Part shown: positions 8,749-16,724 of the stretch, in pieces | Numbering within the stretch: position 1 is the first letter of the stretch | Layout of the letters: each line of letters opens with the position of its first letter | Assembly (NCBI GenBank): GCA_951812305.1 | Contig: CATOSB010000013.1 | Coordinates: 1 to 64,000 of the forward strand | Direction of reading: 5' to 3' | Length of the DNA stretch: 64,000 nucleotides | From: an uncultured Paracoccaceae bacterium | GTDB taxonomy: Bacteria; Pseudomonadota; Alphaproteobacteria; Rhodobacterales; Rhodobacteraceae | The notes under the pieces: generated by a model | Told to the model about the DNA's origin: nothing | The model's database searches: none | What the model saw: only the letters and a program-made list of their open reading frames with translations | Program-made: the position numbers and the translations under genes

Positions 8749-10722
8749 ATGTCGGAAGTCAGCACAACACATTCAAAGGACCGCCCCTGGCTTTTCCGCA
8801 CTTATGCGGGGCATTCCACTGCGACGGCTTCCAATGCGCTCTATCGTGGCAATCTGGCAAAGGGGCAGACGGGGCTATCTGTTGCCTTCGATTTGCCGAC
8901 GCAAACAGGATATGACAGCGACCATGAACTGGCGCGTGGCGAGGTCGGCAAGGTCGGTGTGCCTGTCAGTCACTTGGGCGACATGCGCGCGCTGTTCGAT
9001 CAGATCCCACTCGATCAGATGAACACGTCGATGACGATCAACGCAACCGCACCGTGGTTATTGGCGCTTTATATTGCAGTGGCCGAGGAGCAGGGGGCGG
9101 ACATCGCTGACCTGCAGGGCACCGTGCAAAACGATATCATCAAGGAATATCTTTCACGCGGCACCTATGTCTGTCCGCCACGTCCATCCTTGCGGATGAT
9201 CACTGATGTCGCGGCCTATACACGAGAGCGCCTGCCGAAATGGAACCCGATGAACGTGTGCTCCTATCACCTGCAAGAGGCAGGGGCGACGCCGGAACAG
9301 GAGTTGGCCTTTGCGCTGGCGACCGCCGTTGCGGTTCTGGACGACCTGAAAGGCAAGGTGGCCGAGGAAGATTTCCCGGCCATGGTCGGGCGGATATCTT
9401 TCTTCGTAAACGCGGGCATCCGGTTTGTTACCGAGATGTGCAAGATGCGGGCTTTTGTGGAATTGTGGGATGAGATCACGCGGGATCGCTACGGTGTCGA
9501 GAACCCGAAATTCCGCCGCTTTCGGTACGGCGTTCAGGTCAATTCGCTCGGCCTGACAGAACAGCAGCCGGAAAACAACGTCTATCGTATCCTGCTCGAA
9601 ATGCTCGCCGTCACACTGTCGAAAAACGCCCGCGCCCGCGCGGTGCAACTGCCAGCGTGGAACGAGGCTCTGGGCCTGCCTCGCCCGTGGGATCAGCAAT
9701 GGTCTTTGCGGATGCAGCAAATTCTCGCGTTCGAGACGGATTTGCTGGAATACGGCGACCTGTTTGACGGCAACCCTGCGGTGACGGCAAAGGTGGATGC
9801 TTTGAAACAGGGCGCGCGCGCGGAACTCGCCCAGATCGACGCCATGGGCGGCGCGGTCGAAGCCATCGAATATATGAAGCGCCAGCTAGTTGAGGCCAAT
9901 GCGGAACGGATTTCAAAGATCGAAGGTGGCGATACAACGGTTATCGGCGTCAACAAGTTCACCAACGGGGAACCCAGCCCGCTGACCTCCGGTCCGGACG
10001 CAATCATGGTGGCAGATGCGAAAGCCGAGGCGGACCAGATCGCGCGGCTAACCAAGTGGCGGCAGGATCGCGACGACAACGCCGTCGCCGCCGCGCTCGC
10101 GGACTTGCGGGACGCGACGCGAATCGGCACCAACATCATGCCCGCTTCCATCGCCGCTGCGAAGGCGGGCGCGACCACAGGGGAATGGGGCGACGTGGTT
10201 CGTGCCGAATTTGGTCAGTACCGTGCCCCGACTGGCGTGGCGTCTAGCCCTTCAAATCGCACCGAAGGGCTCGATGACATCCGCGCCGCCGTGGACGCGG
10301 TCAGCGACCGGTTGGGTCGCCGCCTGAAATTCCTTGTCGGAAAACCGGGGCTAGACGGCCATTCAAACGGTGCCGAGCAGATCGCCGCCCGCGCCCGCGA
10401 CTGTGGCATGGAAATTTCCTATGAAGGCATCCGTCTCACACCGGCCGAGATCGTTGCGGCCTGCAAGGAAGAGGCGCCGCATGTGCTGGGCCTTTCAATC
10501 CTGTCAGGTTCTCATGTGCCATTGCTGGAGGACCTGATGACCCGTTTGCAGGCAGAGGGCCTAGATATCCCTGTCGTCACTGGCGGCATCATCCCCGAAG
10601 ATGACGCGGCGCGCTTGCGTGAAATCGGCATCGCGCAGGTCTATACGCCGAAGGATTTCGAACTGACCCGGATCATGTACGATATCGTCGAATTGGCAGG
10701 ACCGGAGGCGGCGGCGGCTTAG
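8749..10722 (+). CDS. ecm: Ethylmalonyl-CoA mutase
   Basis: An adenosylcobalamin enzyme that converts (2R)-ethylmalonyl-CoA to methylsuccinyl-CoA in the ethylmalonyl-CoA pathway, which assimilates acetate without isocitrate lyase. The N-terminal substrate barrel has RPWLFRTYAGHSTA, GQTGLSVAFDLPTQTGYDSD and NTSMTINATA. The C-terminal B12 domain (about residues 525-655) has the histidine-on ligand motif GKPGLDGHSNGAEQIA, followed by LSILSGSH and VTGGIIP. At about 657 residues it matches the meaA/Ecm group rather than the longer methylmalonyl-CoA mutase large subunit. A GTG at 8737 is an alternative start; ATG 8749 better fits known N-termini. An IS630 is inserted at the stop codon, where TA plus the first element base still makes TAG. 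Confidence 0.9.
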   Translation: MSEVSTTHSKDRPWLFRTYAGHSTATASNALYRGNLAKGQTGLSVAFDLPTQTGYDSDHELARGEVGKVGVPVSHLGDMRALFDQIPLDQMNTSMTINATAPWLLALYIAVAEEQGADIADLQGTVQNDIIKEYLSRGTYVCPPRPSLRMITDVAAYTRERLPKWNPMNVCSYHLQEAGATPEQELAFALATAVAVLDDLKGKVAEEDFPAMVGRISFFVNAGIRFVTEMCKMRAFVELWDEITRDRYGVENPKFRRFRYGVQVNSLGLTEQQPENNVYRILLEMLAVTLSKNARARAVQLPAWNEALGLPRPWDQQWSLRMQQILAFETDLLEYGDLFDGNPAVTAKVDALKQGARAELAQIDAMGGAVEAIEYMKRQLVEANAERISKIEGGDTTVIGVNKFTNGEPSPLTSGPDAIMVADAKAEADQIARLTKWRQDRDDNAVAAALADLRDATRIGTNIMPASIAAAKAGATTGEWGDVVRAEFGQYRAPTGVASSPSNRTEGLDDIRAAVDAVSDRLGRRLKFLVGKPGLDGHSNGAEQIAARARDCGMEISYEGIRLTPAEIVAACKEEAPHVLGLSILSGSHVPLLEDLMTRLQAEGLDIPVVTGGIIPEDDAARLREIGIAQVYTPKDFELTRIMYDIVELAGPEAAAA

Positions 10723-11770
10723 AGCGTCGTCCTTGAAATCTGAATCGATGGGATTCCCACGTGGCAGGTTTTGTGATTCACCATATGTGGAGGTGGATCA
10801 TGGGCAAATCGCTATCACTGGATATTCGGGAACGTGTCGTCGCTTTGGTTGATGACGGCCTTTCCTGCCATGAGGCTGCGCGGCGTTTACGGATATCAGC
10901 TGCCAGCGCGGTGCGGATCATGCAACGTAAGAGGCGAACGGGTGGGGTGAGAGCTGCGCCTCAAGGCCGCCCTCGGCGCAGCAAGCTGGATGTGGTCTCA
11001 AACTGGCTTAAGACACGCGTGGAAGCCGAGCCGGATATCACTATGCCGGAACTGGCCGAGGTGCTGAAACAGGAACATGCCCTCACCGCGACACCGGCGA
11101 TGCTCTCGCGTTATCTGATCCATCGTCTTGGGTTCACATATAAAAAAATCCCTGATCGCGACGGAGCGGCTGCGCAAACGGGTGCGCGCTGCCAGGTACG
11201 AGTGGCAGCACCGCCGGATGCCGAGGATGCGCCTTGAGCCGCACCGGCTGGTTTTTATCGACGAAACAGCTGTCACGACCAAGATGACACGGCTTCGTGG
11301 TCGATCCCCACGCGGCACCCGGCTGGAAGCCGACGCGCCCTTCGGCCACTGGCGCACCCAGACCTTCATCGCGGGCCTGCGGATCGACGAACTCAGCGCC
11401 CCCTGGGTGCTGGACGGCCCCATGAACCGCGCCGCGTTCGACCTCTACATCGAGACCCAGCTGGCTCCAACGTTGCAGCCGGGCGATGTGGTGATCGCCG
11501 ACAACCTGTCATCGCACAAATCGGCCAATGCGCAGGAACTGCTGAAGTCGCAAGGCAGCTGGCTGCTCTTCCTGCCGCCGTATTCGCCCGATCTCAACCC
11601 GATCGAAATGGCGTACTCGAAACTCAAGGCACACCTGCGTCGGCTCAAGGCCCGCACCTTCGACGCCCTTTTCCAATCCGTCGCCCAAACCTGCGACCTC
11701 TTCCCGCCAACCGAGTGCCGAAACCTCTTCAAAGCTGCCGGATATGTTGCAGATTAGATGGACGACGCTC
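10722..11770 (+). mobile_element. IS630-family element type B
   Basis: The element is 1049 bp with ends GAGCGTCGTCC and GGACGACGCTC, flanked by TA at 10720-10721 and 11771-11772. It landed in the TAG stop codon of ecm. On both sides the TA is followed by G, so the stop is kept. Confidence 0.92.
10800..11757 (+). CDS. IS630 transposase in two overlapping frames
   Basis: The ATG at 10800 follows a GGAGGT ribosome site. The first frame begins MGKSLSLDIRERVVALVDDG and carries the helix-turn-helix (SCHEAARRLRISAASAVRIM). It then reaches HRLGFTYKK over an A7 run near 11139-11146. The catalytic part lies in the next frame, beginning KKSLIATERLRKRV. It has the DDE residues in LVFIDETAVTTKM, VVIADNLSSHKS and DLNPIEMAYSKLK, and ends at 11757. 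The frame change needed is +1, equal to losing one A, unlike the -1 of the other IS630 elements here. Transcript slippage on A7 could supply it; a true frameshift mutation is the alternative. Confidence 0.78.
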
Positions 11771-11772
11771 TA

Positions 11773-12077
11773 GTAGCCGTGGTGTTGGGAATAAAGGTAC
11801 CGGAGCGGTAATAGGATTTCGCGTGATTCCGCATTAGGCGGTTGGCTGGCCTGAAGCGGACGTTCAGACTTGCCACCTAAGCCGGGTTAACAGCACCGCA
11901 GGTGCCCCGGCCATCCATTGCCCGGCAGGCGATTTTGCTTGCAAAATCTGCCGAGAGGGGCCTGCCCGTCCCCACGGGCAGGCGTTGGCCGCCAACATGG
12001 CAGTGTAGTTGGGAAATGAGTGCAAGGCCGCTTCAGACCAAGTTCAGTCGCTCCGTGTCAATTGAATGCATATCCAT
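11773..12077. repeat. Intergenic repeat with back-to-back hairpins
   Basis: No gene is seen in this 305-bp gap. Outer inverted segments GGCCTGAAGCGGACGTTC (11848-11865) and GGCCGCTTCAGACC (12026-12039) resemble the ends of the structured repeats at 46914 and 54164. Inside are two perfect hairpins: GATTTTGC-tt-GCAAAATC and GCCTGCCCGT-cccc-ACGGGCAGGC (11960-11983). It seems to be a diverged or rearranged member of that repeat family. Confidence 0.55.
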
Positions 12078-13079
12078 CTAGAAAGACAACATCCCCTCTG
12101 CCATCTCCTGCCCCTCTTCCAACATTCCGGCATAACCGCCTGCGTCGATATTTGCCCCACACACCACCAATCCAACACGCTTGCCCTTCAACTCGTCCCG
12201 CAATGGCCCGAGCATCCCGGCGATCACTGCCCCGGCGGCCGGCTCAACGGCCAGTTTGAAGACCTCTTGAAAGATCACCATGCCCGCGAACATCGCTTCG
12301 TCGCTGACAGTCACCGCGCGGTCCACACAAGCCTGAGCCACCGCGAAACCGTAAGGCAGTGCGAAAGGCGCGCCGAGGCTGTCAGCGCGAGTTTTTACGG
12401 CGTCGAGCGTCACTGGCTCGCCCTTGGCAAGGCTTTGGCAAAGTGAATCCGCACCGTCCGGTTCCACCGCGTAGACCGCGCAGTCTGGGTTAATCCGCTT
12501 CACCGCTGCGGCCACACCGCTGATCAATCCACCGCCGCCCACGGAAACAACCACCGCGTCAAGATCTGGCACATCGTCCATCATTTCCAAGCCAACACCC
12601 GCGGCCCCGAGCGTGGTGTTTATACCCTCAAACGGATGTACGAATGTCCGGCCTTCCTCGTCGCGCAATCGTTCTACTTCCGCAAATGCACTATGCGCAT
12701 CCGGCATCAGGACCACTTCGGCGCCTTCAGCCCGGGCTGCACCGACCCGCAGCGGGTTTGCCGAGGAAATCATCACGACCTTTGCATTGAGGCCGAATTG
12801 ACGCGCCGCCCAAGCGGCGGCAATGGCGTGGTTACCGGCGCTCACGGCCGTTATCCCGCGTCTCCGATCTTTAGGCGGAATAGCACGGACACAGCTTAGT
12901 GCGCCGCGCGCCTTGAAGGTGCCGGTATATTGAAAGAGCTCTGCCTTGGCCCATATCTCTGCCCCTCCCATTGCATGTTCCAACCCGTCCGAACAGGGAC
13001 GCAACATCGGTGTGTGTCGCACCAGTGCCGACAAATCGGCCGCGCGGGCGCGCATCTCTTTTAGTTCCGGATAGCCCAT
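12078..13079 (-). CDS. Serine/threonine dehydratase-like PLP enzyme
   Basis: A fold-type II PLP enzyme of 333 residues, similar in size to catabolic threonine dehydratases and serine racemase-like proteins. The PLP lysine lies in LFQYTGTFKARGA (about residue 57). The substrate/carboxylate loop is SAGNHAIAAAWAA, and the phosphate-binding glycine loop is VVSVGGGGLISGVAAA. The C-terminus lacks an ACT regulatory domain, so it is unlikely to be the biosynthetic IlvA. The likely reaction is deamination of threonine or serine to 2-oxo acid and ammonia. The exact substrate cannot be read from sequence; threo-3-hydroxyaspartate dehydratase or an ectoine-degradation EutB-like role are alternatives. It is transcribed leftward and no operon partner is visible. 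Confidence 0.82.
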   Translation of the reverse strand: MGYPELKEMRARAADLSALVRHTPMLRPCSDGLEHAMGGAEIWAKAELFQYTGTFKARGALSCVRAIPPKDRRRGITAVSAGNHAIAAAWAARQFGLNAKVVMISSANPLRVGAARAEGAEVVLMPDAHSAFAEVERLRDEEGRTFVHPFEGINTTLGAAGVGLEMMDDVPDLDAVVVSVGGGGLISGVAAAVKRINPDCAVYAVEPDGADSLCQSLAKGEPVTLDAVKTRADSLGAPFALPYGFAVAQACVDRAVTVSDEAMFAGMVIFQEVFKLAVEPAAGAVIAGMLGPLRDELKGKRVGLVVCGANIDAGGYAGMLEEGQEMAEGMLSF

Positions 13080-13361
13080 TTTTCCCGCCTCCAGTCTCGC
13101 TCACCCTGCGTCGGGCGGCAAGCCGATGCAATTGCCCGATTGCGGGGCCATGATTCAAAGCACCAAAGCGGTGGGAATAAGGCTTGAAGCGAATTTCGCC
13201 GTGGGGGCCGCATATCCGATCCAAATCAATTGACCAGAGCTATGGTCGTGGCACGCGAAGTGCTGCCAATCCCGCTTGAGATCGTTTCCATAAAGCCCGC
13301 AATTGGCGCCCGCGGACAAAGCGATCCCGGGTGATCCGGGTGGCTCGATTCTACATTTTTT

Positions 13362-14962
13362 GTAACTCCCAAGCACCCTGTCCGATAGGGTTGCGGGGTT
13401 TTGTTCCGTCAGAGCCGTGCGATGATCTGAGGTGGTGACAGGGTCAGGATTTCCAGGATGTTGAACCGGTGTTTTCTGGCCGTCGAGATGACGGACCTGA
13501 TGTCGGCGAAGACCCGCGCGCCCTCGAGGGTGCGGAAGGTGCCCGAGATTTTCATGCGCAGCTTCATCATGCGCAGGTCCTGTTCGGCCTGATTGTTTGT
13601 GAATGGGACCGCGAAGTCGGCGATGAATCGCAAAACGTCATCGCGGTAGTCACGCAGGCGGAGGAGCAGGTTGTGGCCTGGCCGCCTGGCTTTTCGGCCG
13701 CGGGTGCCGGGGCTTTTGGCCAGCGGGGGCTGGCGTTCGTGGAAGGCGAGCCCCTTGGCGAGGATCGCCATGTATCTGGTGACTATACCCTGGCGAACCA
13801 GTTCCGGGAGTTCGGTCTCGCCTTGATCCTGAGCCGCGCATCTGAGCTGATTGGCGCTATGAAGCACTGCGCTCATCTCCGTCGCCCAAGGCTCTTTTTC
13901 GATCTCTTCGATGGCCTTGAGTTCGCGCAAGTGATGCGCCCCGCAGAGGGCGTGGGCGTCCACTCCGCTCATATGGGCGTAGTAGGGTTTCCAGTGATCA
14001 TGAATGATCGTCCCGCCGGTCAGGAAGGTTGGAACAGCACCGCGTTTGGCGCTGATGCGGTAATGGGTGAAGGCGGTATCGCAGATCGTGTGCAGCCAGT
14101 GCAGCTTGCCGGCAACACGAAGTCCGGTCTCGTCCAGATGCCGAACGCCGCCTTCGGCAAGCCGGGCGAGAATGTGTTCAACCACGACACCCATCTTATT
14201 TGCCGCGCCGCGCGTCCAGTTGGTCACGCTGGCCGCGCACAAGCTGGTGGCCCCAAACAGGTCGCGCATAAGCTGGCAGACCCGATCCTCGGGTATCAGC
14301 TGCTGAACATTGCAATAGACCGCCACTGCCCGCATGCGCGTGCCATATTGCACATGCGCGGCCACGCCATCGGGAAAGCCAGCCGTCGTCGTGGCTCGAC
14401 AATGGTCGCAACAATAAACCGCCGCCTGATGCTCGGTGACCTCCAGGCGTGGCGCAGGCAAGTCGAACACCTGACGCTTCTCGATCCCTTTCACCATCTC
14501 CGCCGTCAGGGCGCTCTGACAGGCGCTGCAATGCGTCGCCTCATGCCGTTCGACAAAGTCGGGTGTTGACGTCTGGCGCAGGGTGTCGCCCCGGTGGCCA
14601 ACTTGGCCGCCACTTTTCTTTCCGGATTTGCCACGCAGGCTGCGCGGGGCTGGCTTCTTCAGGCCATCACTTGAAGGGGGCTTGCTGCTATTGCTGCTGT
14701 TCTTGGCCAACTGTCGGCGCAGGTCCGTGATCTCTTCCGCCATGCTCGCCAACGCAGCTTCAAGCTCAGCGATCCGACGCAGAGCCGTGGCGAGAAGTTG
14801 TTCAAGGGCGGCAACCTGATCCATCCCACCACTGATTCAGAGAAATCAACCCGGCGCCACAGAATTCAGACAAGAAAGAAAAAAAACACGCGCAAAATGG
14901 CAAATTCGACTCACCATAAAACTGACAATAACACTCAAACGTGGGGGGTGCTTGGGAGTTAC
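13362..14962 (-). mobile_element. IS66-like (ISBst12-type) element, copy 2
   Basis: The element is 1601 bp with GTAACTCCCAAGCACC inverted ends and an 8-bp direct repeat CATTTTTT at 13354-13361 and 14963-14970. It landed in the presumed control region just upstream of preT. Confidence 0.95.
13409..14824 (-). CDS. IS66-family (ISBst12-like) transposase
   Basis: A single 471-residue transposase without TnpA/TnpB partners, as in the ISBst12 branch of IS66. It starts with a leucine-zipper-like coiled coil (ALEQLLATALRRIAELEAAL), followed by the family motif KNSSNSSKPPSSDG. A zinc-finger-like block has CSACQSAL and YCCDHCRATT. The catalytic DDE residues lie in GVRHLDETGLRV, IIHDHWKPYYAH and the final NNQAEQDLRMMKLRMKISGT. 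The ATG follows the GGTGGG stretch that is conserved before all copies. This copy is intact, and its sequence is almost identical to those at 18395, 31301, 33639 and 49621, indicating a recent burst. Confidence 0.95.
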   Translation of the reverse strand: MDQVAALEQLLATALRRIAELEAALASMAEEITDLRRQLAKNSSNSSKPPSSDGLKKPAPRSLRGKSGKKSGGQVGHRGDTLRQTSTPDFVERHEATHCSACQSALTAEMVKGIEKRQVFDLPAPRLEVTEHQAAVYCCDHCRATTTAGFPDGVAAHVQYGTRMRAVAVYCNVQQLIPEDRVCQLMRDLFGATSLCAASVTNWTRGAANKMGVVVEHILARLAEGGVRHLDETGLRVAGKLHWLHTICDTAFTHYRISAKRGAVPTFLTGGTIIHDHWKPYYAHMSGVDAHALCGAHHLRELKAIEEIEKEPWATEMSAVLHSANQLRCAAQDQGETELPELVRQGIVTRYMAILAKGLAFHERQPPLAKSPGTRGRKARRPGHNLLLRLRDYRDDVLRFIADFAVPFTNNQAEQDLRMMKLRMKISGTFRTLEGARVFADIRSVISTARKHRFNILEILTLSPPQIIARL

Positions 14963-14966
14963 CATT

Positions 14967-14984
14967 TTTTACCTTTTGGTAAAA
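14967..14984. promoter_or_regulatory. Palindrome upstream of preT, possible diverged RutR-type operator
   Basis: TTTTACC-TTTT-GGTAAAA is a perfect inverted repeat 64 bases before the preT start. Its ACC-N4-GGT core has the same spacing as the RutR-like box at 22401-22414, but the outer bases differ. The neighbouring IS66-like copy inserted right beside it, its target duplication overlapping the first bases. Confidence 0.4.
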
Positions 14985-15047
14985 TTTTTGGTTGCCAAAT
15001 TTCCTGCCTGTGGCAGTCTTGCCCTGACAGGAGTGATGGAGCCTTTG

Positions 15048-16355
15048 ATGGCAAACAGTCCTTTGACACCCGGAATTGCCGCAGGCCGGCTACCACCAGA
15101 CACGCTGGCTGACAATTTCAACGATTTGCATCCGCCGCTTGACGCGCATGAAGCGGCGGTCGCAGCGGATCGCTGTTACTTTTGCCACGACGCACCGTGC
15201 GTAACCGCTTGCCCGACCACCATAGACATCCCGCTTTTCATCCGGCAGATCGCGACCGGTACGCCCGACGCGGCAGCAAAAACGATTTTTGAGCAAAACA
15301 TTCTCGGCGGCATGTGCGCCCGCGTCTGTCCGACGGAAACCCTGTGTGAAGAAGCCTGTGTTCGTGTTCTGGCCGAAGGAAACCCGGTGGAAATCGGCCG
15401 CCTGCAAAGATTTGCCACCGATGGCTTGATGGATGGGCCGCATCCCTTCGAACGCGCCGATCCAACAGGCAAAAAGATTGCCGTTTGCGGCGCCGGCCCC
15501 GCGGGCCTTGCCTGTGCCCACCGCCTTGCCATGAAGGGGCACGGCGTGACCATCTTTGATGCGAACCCTAAGCCCGGCGGGCTGAACGAATACGGCATTG
15601 CCAGCTACAAGACGGTTAAAGATTTCGCACAGGCCGAAGTGGACTGGTTGATGCAAATCGGCGGGATCACGTTGGTTGGCGATCACGCTTTGGGCCACGG
15701 CGACCTAACCCTGAATTCCTTGCAGGACAATTATGACGCTATCTTTCTGGGCATCGGGCTCTCGGGCGTCAACGCGCTCCGTATTGAGGGGGAAGACCTC
15801 TCAAATGTCGGAGACGCAGTCGAATTTATCGCGGAGTTGCGGCAATCAGACGACCTGACCTCCCTGCAGGTTGGCCGCAACGTGGTGGTGATCGGCGGCG
15901 GCATGACCGCCGTCGACGCTGCCGTGCAATCCAAACTGCTGGGGGCAGAAAACGTCACGATGGTCTACCGGCGTGAACGCGAACGGATGAGCGCCAGCGA
16001 ATATGAACTGGACCTTGCCGCCTCCAAGGGTGTGCACATCATCACCGGAGCCTCCCCCGTTGCCGTTCACGGCCAGGGTGCCGCGCAGGAAATCGAGTTT
16101 CGCTATACCGACAGCAACGGAAATTTCCGTCTGCCCGCCGATCAGGTGCTGAAGGCGATTGGTCAGCGCATAGGTGACATACCCGACGGGTTGACACTGG
16201 AAAGTGGCAAGATCCACGTCGATGAACATGGCCGCACGAAACTTGCCGGAGTCTGGGCCGGCGGCGACTGCGCAACAGGTGGTTATGATCTGACCGTGAC
16301 GGCGGTTGCCGAAGGTCGCGATGCCGCCGAGGATATCCATGTTGCGTTGTCGTAA
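15048..16355 (+). CDS. preT: NAD-dependent dihydropyrimidine dehydrogenase subunit PreT
   Basis: The flavoprotein subunit that passes electrons from NAD(P)H to PreA for reduction of uracil or thymine to the 5,6-dihydro form, the first step of the reductive pathway. The N-terminal domain has two cysteine clusters for 4Fe-4S centres: CYFCHDAPCVTACPT and CARVCPTETLCEEACVR. It is followed by the GltD-like FAD fold (IAVCGAGPAGLACAHRLA), a second dinucleotide fold (VVVIGGGMTAVDAAVQS) and the closing GVWAGGDCATGGYDLTVTAV. At about 435 residues it matches E. coli PreT. The ATG at 15048 follows GGAG by six bases; an ATG at 15036 is the alternative. It overlaps the next gene by a few codons, so it is in an operon with preA. 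Confidence 0.92.
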   Translation: MANSPLTPGIAAGRLPPDTLADNFNDLHPPLDAHEAAVAADRCYFCHDAPCVTACPTTIDIPLFIRQIATGTPDAAAKTIFEQNILGGMCARVCPTETLCEEACVRVLAEGNPVEIGRLQRFATDGLMDGPHPFERADPTGKKIAVCGAGPAGLACAHRLAMKGHGVTIFDANPKPGGLNEYGIASYKTVKDFAQAEVDWLMQIGGITLVGDHALGHGDLTLNSLQDNYDAIFLGIGLSGVNALRIEGEDLSNVGDAVEFIAELRQSDDLTSLQVGRNVVVIGGGMTAVDAAVQSKLLGAENVTMVYRRERERMSASEYELDLAASKGVHIITGASPVAVHGQGAAQEIEFRYTDSNGNFRLPADQVLKAIGQRIGDIPDGLTLESGKIHVDEHGRTKLAGVWAGGDCATGGYDLTVTAVAEGRDAAEDIHVALS

Positions 16356-16701
16356 CGTCCTCCTCCCGTGTGCGATGGTCCTTACGACATCAACAGCAGA
16401 GGCCAAAGGCCCGATGGAAGGCGAATGGTGCTCGCAGGACTGGGGCATGGTGATGATCTGGGAACGCGACGCGCTTGGTATTGGTGAACACCGCATATGT
16501 GATTGGGCCCAAAAACCGGACGAACTGATCCTTTCGCACGCAACGCAAATCAAGTGCGAACAGGTCTATATCAGCGGCGACGAGGTGCATCGGACAGACG
16601 CAGGTACATACGATTTCACCGCTGAGATGCGGGCAAATGGCACGATGAAAGTGGATTTTGGCTTGGATGACGGGCCGGTGGTTTTGCATCCGTGTCAATA
16701 G
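16339..16701 (+). CDS. Small secreted protein of unknown function between preT and preA
   Basis: About 120 residues. The start (MLRCRNVLLPCAMVLTTSTA) overlaps the end of preT, and residues 1-22 look like a cleavable signal peptide ending in TAEA. The mature part is small, has two Cys pairs and ends VVLHPCQ. The phrases MEGEWCSQDWGMVMIW and RICDWAQKPDELILSH suggest a small beta-barrel-like periplasmic protein. I recognise no family. Its position inside the preT-preA operon suggests co-expression, not necessarily a pyrimidine role. Twenty-three bases separate it from preA. Confidence 0.6.
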   Translation: MLRCRNVLLPCAMVLTTSTAEAKGPMEGEWCSQDWGMVMIWERDALGIGEHRICDWAQKPDELILSHATQIKCEQVYISGDEVHRTDAGTYDFTAEMRANGTMKVDFGLDDGPVVLHPCQ

Positions 16702-16724
16702 CTTAAGCGACAGGAGGCCCTGAG

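Noticed and set aside
11960..11983. Rho-independent terminator
   Set aside because: The GC hairpin is strong but no T-run follows on either strand; it fits better as part of the repeat family.
13469..14569. Long 366-codon frames antisense to the IS66-like transposase (also at 18455, 31556, 33894, 49681)
   Set aside because: They recur only because the transposase gene recurs, lack a ribosome site and family features, and read across the catalytic codons. They are shadows of GC-rich coding DNA.
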